64,000 nt of DNA, taken from the NCBI RefSeq assembly GCF_027694345.1, contig NZ_JAQEVU010000004.1, positions 62,001 through 126,000 on the forward strand. The letters run 5' to 3'. This document shows positions 49,609 through 59,433 of the stretch, one piece after another; the stretch's first letter is position 1, and each line of letters starts with the position of its first letter. The notes beneath the pieces were generated by a model. It did no database searches. It had not been told where the DNA came from and saw nothing but the letters and a program-made list of their open reading frames with translations. This stretch comes from Varibaculum timonense_A (GTDB lineage Bacteria > Actinomycetota > Actinomycetes > Actinomycetales > Actinomycetaceae). The translations under genes were made by a program, and so were the position numbers.

Positions 49609-52600
49609 ATGATTAACAGTCAAACTGCGAAGTTGTTGCGGCGCTGGATTGTTGCAGGTTTAGCTGCCGCTTTAGCTCTGGCCTGGACTATCACCACCCT
49701 GGTAGCCCCCTCCCAGGCCTCCGATGGGGAAAGCGCCCAATTAGATAAGAACTTTAAAGCTGTCGAAGCCGGAATGAACTTCCAGGAAAGAGAGGACAAA
49801 AACTGGGATGTTGCCAATCCGCCTTTCACCGAGGGAACTGAATTCTGGCCAAGGCAGTTTGGTCAAAATCCACGGAATAACAAGTGGGAGGATTTTGCAA
49901 AAAGAGATTTATATAATAATGCGGTAAAGGAAAGCAATGGCTGGTCAAATGACTGGGAGGCAGAATTCTCGGACAGCTTCCGCAGACATAATGCAAACTA
50001 CTTGATGGTCAAGAATCGTCAAGATGTTTATCAGGATGTTAATCAGCACGGTTTTCTTACGAAAGCACCTGAATACTATACCAGCATATTCTGTGCTCAA
50101 CCCGAGTTAAAAATTGATTCTTCTTGGTTAGATCCGGGCAAGCCGGGACATTTAAATAAAGCTTTGAAAGTATCGATTGATGCTGACGATAGAGTGGGTT
50201 ATGTTAAAGCAAATAGAAAAGTTTCCGATCCGGATATTCAACGCCAACTAAAAGCCCTCGCTTACATCTATAACGGTGGCGATCGTCGCCTTATGGATAT
50301 TGATACTCGTTTCCCAGCTGGGAAAGATTTTTACGAGCAAAACAAGATTCTAATTGAGGAGCATAAAGCTGCCTTAGCGGAGATGAATAAGCTCGATAAA
50401 TACGAGAAAAATGGGGCTGCACAAGCTCTGATTTGGGCAATTGAGAAGAATTCTGACGCGAATGGAATTATTGTTTATCGAAAAGGCGAGGTTAATTGGA
50501 AAGTTACCAACGCAGCTCGCGCAATTCTACCTCGTATTAGGAACATAGCGAATGCTGAAATTAAAATGTGGCAGGCCTATCAAGCCCTTAAAGAGCAGAA
50601 AATTGCCGATTGGAATGCATACAAAAAGGCTCTGGAAAAGTGGAAAGCCGAAACTGCTGCCAGCATGGCCAAGGACGAAGCTACTTATCAAACCAATAAG
50701 CAGCTCCTGGAATCGATTCGACTTAGCGTAAGTCGCGCCGATGACACTCATTTCCGAGTAAATCTGATTGGCAGCTCCGAAGCTATAGCCCTATTGCAAC
50801 AGGCTAAAGGGAGCTTGCAAATTAGCGGGTCTAGTAACCTAGAGCTTCCCTCTGATTTGTCAATAGCAAAGGCAGCTTCTCCATCTGGAATTTTAGTAGC
50901 TGTTAAGTTTGACCCCCGCCTTGCATGTTCCGGTAAAGCTCAGCGTGCCAGTATTCAGGCCTCGTTCAAAGGTAGTATCGAGCTAACCCGCACCTACATA
51001 TTTAAGAATGCGGGCGGGTATGTTCAGTTCCAATCACAAGTAAACCTTGGTAAGTACGCAGTAGCAGTATCCGGCTCGGCGGAAAGCTCCTTTGACTTCA
51101 TCTCTACTTGCCCGGTGGCTCCGGAGCCTAGTATTGGCACTACTTTAGAAGGTACTGATGGCGCTAAAGCAATCGATACCGCGGGTAAAGCCGATACCGA
51201 CACGGTCACCCTCACCGACAAGGTAGCCTTCAAGAATCTTAAAGGCGGACAAAACTACGTCATCAAAGGCGAACTCGTAGATGGTGATGGCAACAGCGTA
51301 GGCGTAACCGCCGTCTCTGACCCCTTTGACCCCAAAGCGTCCGGGGCAAGCGACAACGGCAATGGCTACTACTCCGGAACCATCAACATCAAGTTCCAAG
51401 TACCAGTAGCTAAAATCCGTGAAAACGCGAAACTGGTAGCCTTTGAGACCCTCTACCAGGGCACAAACCCTGACACCGGGATCAAAGTTACCGAACACAA
51501 AGACAAGACCGACGAAAACCAGACCGTAACCGAAAAATCCCGCATCGGGACCAGTGCCCAGGCACAAGGCGAATCCACCGACAACGGTAAAGTAGCCGTA
51601 CCCGAAGAAGGTAAAGACGTCCTCATCAAAGACACGGTTACCTGGAACAAGCTGAACCCCGGAACCTACACCCTCAGCGGACAGCTGATGAAGAAAGTAG
51701 GAAACCAGGTAACCCCGGTAGAGGGCACTAAAGCAGCTAAAAACTTCACGGTAAACGCGGGAGAGCTAAAGGGCACCCAGGAACTAACGTTCACCTTGCC
51801 CGCTAAGCAAATCGAAGCAGGTGCCTCCTATGTGGTTTACGAAAAAGTATTCAAAGGTGCTGACAACACTGCCGGAATCCTCGTGGCATCCCACGAAGAC
51901 CCCAACGACAAGGGACAAACCGTAACCGTTAATCCCAAACAGCACAAGCTACCCACCATTAAAACCAAAGCGTGGGTACGCGACGACGGTAACACCCTGA
52001 TTTCCAGCGTTGAAGCAAACGGCAAAGACTTCAAAGTCAAAGACCAAATCGAATACCAAAACCTGAAAGCCGGAACCTACACCGCTTTCGCCACCCTGGT
52101 AAACAAAGACAACCCGAAAGACATAATCGCTAGCGGACGTCAAGTATTCACCAACGGCACCGAAAACGGAAGCACCCTGGTAGAACTTACCGTACCCGGT
52201 TCAAAAGTAAAAGCCGACGGAAAATACGTAGTATTCGAACGCATCTACCAAGGTGAGCAAAGCACCGAGCCGAGTGGCGACCCCTACGCGAAACACGAAG
52301 AAATCACCGATGGTTCCCAAACCATCACCGTGACCCCCAAGAACCCGGTACCAGCCGAGTTCAAGATCGTGAAAAAGACCGTAGGTGGCAACACCGACAC
52401 CGATCGGGTATTCGACTTCGATGTAAGCTGTGACGGGTTCAAGACCACCGCCACCGTGTTGGTGCGCAAAGGCGAAACCCAAGGTGAGACCACCGTCTCT
52501 AACAAGGCACTCACCAGCGGCATGAGCTGCCAGGTAAGTGAAAAAGCAGTCACCGACACCCTGAACACGGTAAAAGTTAAATTCACTGGCACCGAAACCA

Positions 52601-55600
52601 ACAATGACGGTACCGTAGCGAAGTTCAACCTCACCGAGGACAACGCTAAGACCGTAGTGGTGACAGCCACCAACACTTACACGCCGAAAGAAGCAAAATT
52701 CACCGTTCGCAAGAATGTAGAAGCAGCCGGAGTAACCCACTTCAGTGTGCCGAACTCCTTCGACTTCTCCTACCAGTGTGACGGAGATGCTTCCTGGAAG
52801 GCTCTACCTAGCTTGAAAGCAGGCGAAACCTCCGCGGCAGTTAAAGTAAAGCCCGGTGTAACCTGCAGGATCAAGGAAAATAGTGCGACCCCGGAGAACT
52901 TGGATCGGCAACTGCAATGGCAAGGCGCCCAAAGCGTGGCCGCAGGAGTAGCAACCTTCAAGGCAGAAGCTGCCAGCCAGCTCGCCCTAGTTGCCACCAA
53001 CACCTACACCGAGAAGACCGGGCAACTGGAAATCTCTAAGCAGGTAGTAGACGGAACTGCTGGTGCTGGTAAGATTCCGGGCACATTTGAAATGAAATAC
53101 ATCTGTGCCACCGGACAGAGAGCCGAAAGCGTAACCAAGCCGCTAACCTCCATTAGCGTAAACAAAGGTGAAACCAAGAAGATTACTGGTATCCCAGTAG
53201 GTTCCCAATGTGCAGTCTACGAAGATACCACCGGTATCAACGTACAGAACACCACTTTGACCACCACCTTTAATGGTCAAGCACCTCAGCAGGTGACCAT
53301 CGGGGGACACGTACTGCACAACGCAGCACTATCCAACCCGATTAAAGCTGGCGAAAGCCAAAAAGCTACCATCAGCGTAGAAAACAAATACGTAAACCAA
53401 AAAGTTGGTGGCTTCGAGGTAGAGAAACTCGTCTCCGGAGTAGTAGACCCCGGCACCGTCCTTAAAGACGTAGCCTTCGACTTCGGATACTCCTGCCAGA
53501 TTCCCGGAAACGCTAACGCGGTTAAAGGCAGCTTCAAGCTCAAGCACGGCCAAACCTTCACCAGCGCGGACCCTGCCAACCCGCAGCTAAATAACCTGCC
53601 GGTAAACACCGTATGTAAAGTATGGGAAGAAACCCCCAAGTCCAGTGAAAATGCTGACTATGTGGGTTCCAGTTTGCAGGCAAGCGCTACCAACGGTGCG
53701 GAAGTAACCGGAACTGATGGAAAACTTGAACTGACCATCAAGCTGAATAAAGCCGCTGCGAAAGCAAAAATCCTGGCAACCAACCAGTACAGCCAGCAGC
53801 TCGGCGGATTCACCCTGAAGAAAGAAGTTCAAGGCAGCGCCGACAAGGCACTAAACATCCAGTCCTACAAGTTCAAACTGACCTACAAGGACGGCTCCAA
53901 CACCCAAGAGATTGAAAAAGCAATCACACCCGGTGGTTCCTACTCTGCCTGGGGTCTACCCCTCGGTAGCCAAGTACAGGTAGAAGAACTCGGAGCTATC
54001 GACAACAACGGCAAGTTCATCCCGTTCAACGAGCTATCCACCGCCCAGGTAAACCACTCCCTCAGCTGGAATGGAACCCGCGATGATAACTCCACTTCCG
54101 CCACCAACAGCTTCACCATCAATAAAGCGATGACCGAAGCCCAGTGGAAAGAAAACGGTAAACAAGCCAACCTGGTAGTTAAAGCCACCAACGTCTACAA
54201 GCAGATTGAACAAAAAGGCACTTTCTCCGTACAAAAGACCACGGTTAAAGTAGCAGGTGAAAGCGCCGCTAAGGTAAAGGATTTACCTGCCAGCTACAAC
54301 TTCACCTACAACTGTGAAGGCACTCAAGGCAACATCAACAATGTAAAGCCCGGTGGAGAACCGGTGGTAGCGCCCGCACAATTCAAAGCGGGAACCGTCT
54401 GCACCCTAACCGAGCAGCAGATTCTACCTGCCGGAACCAACGGTCAAACCGTTAGCTGGACAGTAGACGGTAAAGGCGCTGGAGTCGGCCCAGCCTCCGG
54501 ACAGAGCGTAACCTTCACCATCGGTGCAGACGCTAAAACCCCGGTAAAGGTACAGGCAGCCAACGAATACCAGACCCTCGATAAACCCCGGATTGCTACC
54601 GAGCTTAAAGGCGAAGGACGCAATGGGAATATCGACTTGGTTCAGGAAGCTGACCACACCTACACCCTGACTGACAAGATTAGTTACTGGAACCTACAGG
54701 TCGGTAAGACCTACAAGTTCTCCGGTGAACTAGTTGTGCCCAACGCTGACAAGACCAGCGCCACCGGCACCGGTATTAAAGCCGAAAAGGAAGTTACCAT
54801 TACCAGCCCCAACGGCGTAGTGGAACTGCCGTTCAAACTAACCCAGGCACAAGTACTCAAATACTCAACCCTGGTAGCCTTCGAACAGCTTGACCTGAAA
54901 GTAGACGGCGGATTCGAGCCGGTCACCGACCACAAAGATCCTAAAGACGAAAACCAGACCAAGCATGTGAACCCCTGGATAGCCACCGTGCTAACCGACG
55001 AGGCCAAGAATAAGCAGATTGACACCACCGGTAAAGCCGATAGCGATATCGTAAACCTGGTAGATGTGGTTAAATACCACAACCTGGAAGCAGGAAAGAC
55101 CTATCACCTCACCGGTAAACTGGTAGACGGTAAAGGAAACCCGATTGGTGTAGACGCAACCTCCGAGCCGTTCACCGTGCCCGGAGAAGCCGGAACCCGC
55201 CAGTCAGGCGAAGTCAAGATGACCTTCAAAGTCACCGTGGCTCAAATCCGTCAAAATGCCAAACTGGTAGCCTTTGAGTACCTTCGTGACGGGAAACCGA
55301 ACAACCCCGGTGATGGAACAGTAGTCACCAAGCACGAAGATCCTAAAGATGAAAACCAGACCGTAAACGAAGGTCCGCGCGCCGGAACCACCGCGACCAA
55401 CACGGCGGGAACTAAAGTATTCGACGCGAAGACCCAGGCGAAAGTGCTAGACCGGGTAACCTGGTCGAAACTACCTGCCGGAAACTACGTACTGGTCGGC
55501 ACGCTGATGGACAAAGGAACCAACCAGGCAGTACCGAACGTTACCGCCCCGGTAGTGAAGTTCACGGTAGCACCTGACCAGCTGAGCGGCGTCCTAGAAA

Positions 55601-58600
55601 TGACCTTCCAGATACCCGCCGAGCAGGTCAAAGCCAAGTCACAGTTTGTAGCGTTTGAAAAGATTTACCGCCAAGGAGACGTCGACGATAGCGGCAAAGT
55701 TATCGGCGGCAAAACCCCGGTAGTAGAACACTCCGATTTGAACGATGCGGATCAGACCGTAAACATCGGTGAAGAACCGCAAAGCCCGGTAACTCCGAAA
55801 CTATCCCTAGAAAAGGTAGTCAAGAGCGAAGGACTAGAGATTCCTGCCTCCAAAGAGTTCAACTTCACCATGAAGTGCTCCAACCCGGCAGACGGAACTA
55901 CCAAAGAACATCACTACTCTGTGACCGCAGGAACTCCGGTAGCACTGCACTACATTAAAGGCGCAAACTGTACCCTAACCGAGGACAAAGCTGCCGCTAA
56001 AGTAGCAGGAACTGCTCCCACCAAGACCGAGTTCACCGCGAACTCACCGAAAGTAGGGTTAATCAGTTCGGAAAACTCCGCATCATTCAAGATGCCGGCA
56101 GAAGAACTAACCGAGGTGAATATCAAGTTCACCGCGACCAACACCTACCCGGTACCTGAAAAGCCGACCGTAGCGACCTCCGCCAAGGATGTCGCCGGCA
56201 CCAAGGGAATGTATGGGCAAACCAAGGACGCTAACCAGGTTTACGCCGGAAGCTCCGCCGAGATTATTGATGAAGTTTCCTGGGCAAACCTCTTGCCTGG
56301 TGACTACGTACTCATCGGTAAACTCATGGACAAGGCAACCGGAAACCCGGTAACCTCCTACAGCTCCGCACCGGTTAAGTTCACGGTTAAAGAGGGCGAA
56401 AAGACCGGTAAACAGGACATCAAGTTCACGGTTACCGGCGACTCGCTGAAAGCCAACAACTCCTACGTGGTATTCGAATATGTTTACCGTGCAGGAGACG
56501 TCAACGGGGTAACCCCGAACCAGGACGCGAAAGTAGTTGCCAGTCACGAGGACATTAAAGACAGTGACCAAACCGTTCAGGCAATCACTCCTCCGTCTCC
56601 ACCCGCAGCGAAAGTGAAAGTAAAGAAGACGGTAGAGGCTACTGGCATGAGCGTAGCTGGAAACCGCGCCTACTACTTCACCATTACCTGCCACGACAAG
56701 GACGGTAAAGAGGCTGGAACCAGTACCCTACTGGTACGTCCTAACGCTCCTACCGAGGTAAACGGGCTACGTTCCGGCTACGTATGCTCTATTACCGAAG
56801 ATTTGCGTAACGCCATTGAGCAAGAGGTAACCCCCGCAGTTTCGCTAACCAGCGGAACCGCAGGATTCAGCGTACAGCAAGACTCCACCGCAGGGTCGGC
56901 ACACTTCACAGTACCGGCAGCAACCGAACAGGTTCCGGAAGTACTGGTGAACGTAACCAACACCTACAACAAGATGGGCAAACCGGAACTGCAAACCAAC
57001 GCGGTAACCGATAACGGTACTAAATCAGTACAGGCTGGAACCGCGACCACGGTAACCGACACCGTTACCTGGAAGAACCTGCCAGAAGGCAAGTACCTGC
57101 TGACCGGTAACCTCATGCACATCAATGGAAACAACGCTGCTCCGGTAGCGGGAGTAACCAACGAACCAGTGGTAGTTGAAATCACCAAGGACAACTCCTT
57201 GGCAGGTAGCACCACCATGAAGTTCAAAGTTCCCGCAAACGCGATCAGTCAAGCTGGCAAGTACGTGGTATACGAATACCTGTACAAGTTCGAGGACACT
57301 GATGGCACTAAACCGAAGCCGAACACCTCCGCTGTGGTTTCCCACAACGACCCCAGTGATGATAATCAGACAGTGACCGTTACCGAGGCTCCCTCGGTAA
57401 GCACCACTGCCACCACTGACGGGGTAAACGATAAGGAAATCCAAAAAGGGAAAGCTGCGGTCGTAACCGATACCGTAAACTGGAAGCATCTAGCAGCCGG
57501 TGAATACATCGCACTAGGTGAGCTGGTAGACCAAAAAGGCAACCCGGTAGCGGGCGCAACCACTAAAGCGGTAGCGTTCACCGTAAACCAGGGAGAAGAT
57601 GCCGGAAGCGTAGTTACCAAGTTCCAGGTACCGGCATCGGCAACCACCAACGCCGGAACCAAGTTCGTAGTATTCGAGCGAATCTACCATGCCAGTGACG
57701 TTGATTCCAAGACCGGAAGGCCTGCCGACAATGCTAAGCCGGTGGTATCCGAACTTGACCTCAACTCGGCCAACCAGACCGTGACAGTCGTAGAAAAGCC
57801 GCAAGGTCCGCCTGCGATTACCTTCACCAAGGTGACCGAAAAAGCCATGGCTGGGGAAGTACCTGACCAAGACCGCAAGTTCAAGTTCACCATCAGCTGT
57901 GACAAGAACTTCGGGGGCGCCTTCGAGTTCGAAATGCCCGCGGGAGTATCAGCTTCCCTACCTGGAGGTAAGCAGCTACAGAGCGGAACAGTCTGTACCC
58001 TCACCGAGATGCTGACCGATGAAGCGAATCCGGACGGAATCTTGCCGAGCGCGATTAGCTTCAGCTCCTCCAACCCGGCAATGACAGTCTCGAAGATAAA
58101 CAACCAGACAGCCCAGTTCACGGTACCTAACGTAGATACTGATGTGATTCCGGAAATCCAAATCACTATTAGGAACGTCTACAGCAAGGGATACCCTGCG
58201 CTCGGGACGGTTGCGCGCGACAACGCCGACCAAGACAAGGTAGTAAACGTTAAGAAAGGCGAACCTGCCCAAGTTCAAGACGTTGCCACCTGGAAGAATC
58301 TGCCTGCTGGTGACTACACCATGATTGGTACGCTGATGGACAAACTAACCGGCAAGCCAGTTATCGGTGCTAACACCCCGGCAGTAAACTTCACTGTCAA
58401 GAAAGGTGAAAAGACCGGGACAGTTACCGCCCTATTTACCGTGCCCGCCGAAAACGTCTCTACCAAGGCAAGTTGGGTAGTATTTGAAAAAGTCTACAAA
58501 GCTGGCGACGTAACCGACGGCAAGGTGAAAGAGGGAGCCAACCCGGTTGTTGATCACGCGAATATCGAGGACGCGGATCAGACAGTCAGCGTAACTCCAC

Positions 58601-59316
58601 CTCCTGCCGGGCCGGAACCCAAGAGCCCTGAAATTGCTACCGTTGCGAAGAATGGGACCACCTACACAGATGGAACCAAAGATTCCAACCTTGGCAAACA
58701 GGTTCTAACCGCCGGTCAAGATGCAATCGTCGTAGACACCGTTAAGTGGAGCAACCTGGAACCGGGTGAATACACCATCACCGGTACCCTGATGGATAAA
58801 GCCACTAAAGCGCCTGTAACCTACCTAGACAAGGACGGGAAGCAGCAAAATGGGGCAGAAGCCACCAAGGGATCATTCACCGTTAAGAAAGGTGAAACCA
58901 GTGGGGAAGCCAAAGTCTACTTCCGGGTGAAAGGTCAAGCGATTCAAGCTAATAACCAATATGTGGTGTACGAGGATCTATACAAGACCGCAGACACCAC
59001 CGATGGTAAACCCAACCCGGGTGCGGAAATCGTTGCCAAACACCATGACATTAACGATGCGGCACAAACCCTGAGCGTAGATAACCCCACGCCAGGAACT
59101 CCGCCAGAGACACCTAAGACCCCGAACACTCCAGGAACTACACCACCTCCGAATCCGGGCACTACACCGCCCCCATTCCCGCGGGTAGTTCGCACCATCC
59201 TAGCCAAGACTGGTTCAACTACCGGAATCATGGTTATGACTGGTGTTCTCGCAATGGTAGCCGGAGTTGGATTAGTGCTAATCCGTCGCTACCAGCGTGA
59301 AGAACTCGAGGACTAG
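49609..59316 (+). CDS. Giant LAXTG-anchored thioester adhesin with VaFE and DUF5979 repeats
   Basis: A 3235-residue surface protein. Residues 1-37 are a signal peptide with twin Arg before the core and a cleavage candidate near SQASDG. The thioester domain (about 130-300) has IFCAQP with Cys162 and AAQALIWAI with Gln272, matching the [YF]-C and TQxA-type pair that forms an internal Cys-Gln thioester for covalent binding to host amines. A helical stalk (about 300-365) and a beta domain lead, from about residue 508, to 20 Ig-like repeats: 11 VaFE-type (V[AV]FE/V[VA]YE) and 9 DUF5979-type. A Pro/Thr-rich wall-spanning tract is followed by the sorting signal LAKTG, a TM helix and RRYQREELED. No sortase gene is adjacent; LAxTG suggests a class E sortase. 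Confidence 0.92.
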   Translation: MINSQTAKLLRRWIVAGLAAALALAWTITTLVAPSQASDGESAQLDKNFKAVEAGMNFQEREDKNWDVANPPFTEGTEFWPRQFGQNPRNNKWEDFAKRDLYNNAVKESNGWSNDWEAEFSDSFRRHNANYLMVKNRQDVYQDVNQHGFLTKAPEYYTSIFCAQPELKIDSSWLDPGKPGHLNKALKVSIDADDRVGYVKANRKVSDPDIQRQLKALAYIYNGGDRRLMDIDTRFPAGKDFYEQNKILIEEHKAALAEMNKLDKYEKNGAAQALIWAIEKNSDANGIIVYRKGEVNWKVTNAARAILPRIRNIANAEIKMWQAYQALKEQKIADWNAYKKALEKWKAETAASMAKDEATYQTNKQLLESIRLSVSRADDTHFRVNLIGSSEAIALLQQAKGSLQISGSSNLELPSDLSIAKAASPSGILVAVKFDPRLACSGKAQRASIQASFKGSIELTRTYIFKNAGGYVQFQSQVNLGKYAVAVSGSAESSFDFISTCPVAPEPSIGTTLEGTDGAKAIDTAGKADTDTVTLTDKVAFKNLKGGQNYVIKGELVDGDGNSVGVTAVSDPFDPKASGASDNGNGYYSGTINIKFQVPVAKIRENAKLVAFETLYQGTNPDTGIKVTEHKDKTDENQTVTEKSRIGTSAQAQGESTDNGKVAVPEEGKDVLIKDTVTWNKLNPGTYTLSGQLMKKVGNQVTPVEGTKAAKNFTVNAGELKGTQELTFTLPAKQIEAGASYVVYEKVFKGADNTAGILVASHEDPNDKGQTVTVNPKQHKLPTIKTKAWVRDDGNTLISSVEANGKDFKVKDQIEYQNLKAGTYTAFATLVNKDNPKDIIASGRQVFTNGTENGSTLVELTVPGSKVKADGKYVVFERIYQGEQSTEPSGDPYAKHEEITDGSQTITVTPKNPVPAEFKIVKKTVGGNTDTDRVFDFDVSCDGFKTTATVLVRKGETQGETTVSNKALTSGMSCQVSEKAVTDTLNTVKVKFTGTETNNDGTVAKFNLTEDNAKTVVVTATNTYTPKEAKFTVRKNVEAAGVTHFSVPNSFDFSYQCDGDASWKALPSLKAGETSAAVKVKPGVTCRIKENSATPENLDRQLQWQGAQSVAAGVATFKAEAASQLALVATNTYTEKTGQLEISKQVVDGTAGAGKIPGTFEMKYICATGQRAESVTKPLTSISVNKGETKKITGIPVGSQCAVYEDTTGINVQNTTLTTTFNGQAPQQVTIGGHVLHNAALSNPIKAGESQKATISVENKYVNQKVGGFEVEKLVSGVVDPGTVLKDVAFDFGYSCQIPGNANAVKGSFKLKHGQTFTSADPANPQLNNLPVNTVCKVWEETPKSSENADYVGSSLQASATNGAEVTGTDGKLELTIKLNKAAAKAKILATNQYSQQLGGFTLKKEVQGSADKALNIQSYKFKLTYKDGSNTQEIEKAITPGGSYSAWGLPLGSQVQVEELGAIDNNGKFIPFNELSTAQVNHSLSWNGTRDDNSTSATNSFTINKAMTEAQWKENGKQANLVVKATNVYKQIEQKGTFSVQKTTVKVAGESAAKVKDLPASYNFTYNCEGTQGNINNVKPGGEPVVAPAQFKAGTVCTLTEQQILPAGTNGQTVSWTVDGKGAGVGPASGQSVTFTIGADAKTPVKVQAANEYQTLDKPRIATELKGEGRNGNIDLVQEADHTYTLTDKISYWNLQVGKTYKFSGELVVPNADKTSATGTGIKAEKEVTITSPNGVVELPFKLTQAQVLKYSTLVAFEQLDLKVDGGFEPVTDHKDPKDENQTKHVNPWIATVLTDEAKNKQIDTTGKADSDIVNLVDVVKYHNLEAGKTYHLTGKLVDGKGNPIGVDATSEPFTVPGEAGTRQSGEVKMTFKVTVAQIRQNAKLVAFEYLRDGKPNNPGDGTVVTKHEDPKDENQTVNEGPRAGTTATNTAGTKVFDAKTQAKVLDRVTWSKLPAGNYVLVGTLMDKGTNQAVPNVTAPVVKFTVAPDQLSGVLEMTFQIPAEQVKAKSQFVAFEKIYRQGDVDDSGKVIGGKTPVVEHSDLNDADQTVNIGEEPQSPVTPKLSLEKVVKSEGLEIPASKEFNFTMKCSNPADGTTKEHHYSVTAGTPVALHYIKGANCTLTEDKAAAKVAGTAPTKTEFTANSPKVGLISSENSASFKMPAEELTEVNIKFTATNTYPVPEKPTVATSAKDVAGTKGMYGQTKDANQVYAGSSAEIIDEVSWANLLPGDYVLIGKLMDKATGNPVTSYSSAPVKFTVKEGEKTGKQDIKFTVTGDSLKANNSYVVFEYVYRAGDVNGVTPNQDAKVVASHEDIKDSDQTVQAITPPSPPAAKVKVKKTVEATGMSVAGNRAYYFTITCHDKDGKEAGTSTLLVRPNAPTEVNGLRSGYVCSITEDLRNAIEQEVTPAVSLTSGTAGFSVQQDSTAGSAHFTVPAATEQVPEVLVNVTNTYNKMGKPELQTNAVTDNGTKSVQAGTATTVTDTVTWKNLPEGKYLLTGNLMHINGNNAAPVAGVTNEPVVVEITKDNSLAGSTTMKFKVPANAISQAGKYVVYEYLYKFEDTDGTKPKPNTSAVVSHNDPSDDNQTVTVTEAPSVSTTATTDGVNDKEIQKGKAAVVTDTVNWKHLAAGEYIALGELVDQKGNPVAGATTKAVAFTVNQGEDAGSVVTKFQVPASATTNAGTKFVVFERIYHASDVDSKTGRPADNAKPVVSELDLNSANQTVTVVEKPQGPPAITFTKVTEKAMAGEVPDQDRKFKFTISCDKNFGGAFEFEMPAGVSASLPGGKQLQSGTVCTLTEMLTDEANPDGILPSAISFSSSNPAMTVSKINNQTAQFTVPNVDTDVIPEIQITIRNVYSKGYPALGTVARDNADQDKVVNVKKGEPAQVQDVATWKNLPAGDYTMIGTLMDKLTGKPVIGANTPAVNFTVKKGEKTGTVTALFTVPAENVSTKASWVVFEKVYKAGDVTDGKVKEGANPVVDHANIEDADQTVSVTPPPAGPEPKSPEIATVAKNGTTYTDGTKDSNLGKQVLTAGQDAIVVDTVKWSNLEPGEYTITGTLMDKATKAPVTYLDKDGKQQNGAEATKGSFTVKKGETSGEAKVYFRVKGQAIQANNQYVVYEDLYKTADTTDGKPNPGAEIVAKHHDINDAAQTLSVDNPTPGTPPETPKTPNTPGTTPPPNPGTTPPPFPRVVRTILAKTGSTTGIMVMTGVLAMVAGVGLVLIRRYQREELED
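51130..59090 (+). repeat. Mosaic repeat region: 11 VaFE-type (A) and 9 DUF5979-type (B) domains
   Basis: Approximate order and starts: A1 51130, A2 51541, A3 51950, B1 52346, B2 52690, B3 53016, B4 53401, B5 53796, B6 54206, A4 54581, A5 54976, A6 55376, B7 55781, A7 56161, B8 56591, A8 56976, A9 57391, B9 57811, A10 58191, A11 58621. A units carry a TV-x-W/Y-x-N/K-L...GxY motif, then V[AV]F[EV]/V[VA]YE and end D-x-x-Q-T. B units carry a pair of Cys, absent only in B5. A1 and A5 are the most alike. Confidence 0.85.
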
Positions 59317-59348
59317 GAAACTAAACATAAATGAATAACTAGAAGGAC

Positions 59349-59381
59349 CTTGGGGTCGGAAGATAATCTTCCGACCCCAAG
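59349..59381 (+). terminator. Terminator-like hairpin after the adhesin gene
   Basis: Perfect 15-base arms at 59349-59363 and 59367-59381 close a TAA loop, 32 bases after the stop. No T-run follows; actinobacterial terminators often lack one. Confidence 0.65.
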
Positions 59382-59433
59382 TGCTATATAGCCGCCCTCC
59401 CTTTCGGGGGTTGTAATCTGCGTGTTAAAAAGT

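Noticed and set aside
52201..52740. 179-codon antisense ORF inside the adhesin gene
   Set aside because: It mirrors the sense codons of the repeats (biased AAC/ACC codons leave the antisense frame open) and has no start signals.
56107..56694. 195-codon antisense ORF inside the adhesin gene
   Set aside because: Same compositional shadow as the other antisense frames in the repeat region.
51130..59090. Tandem repeats as a possible CRISPR array
   Set aside because: The periodic units are 330-450 bases, coding, and diverged; there are no short identical repeats with unique spacers.
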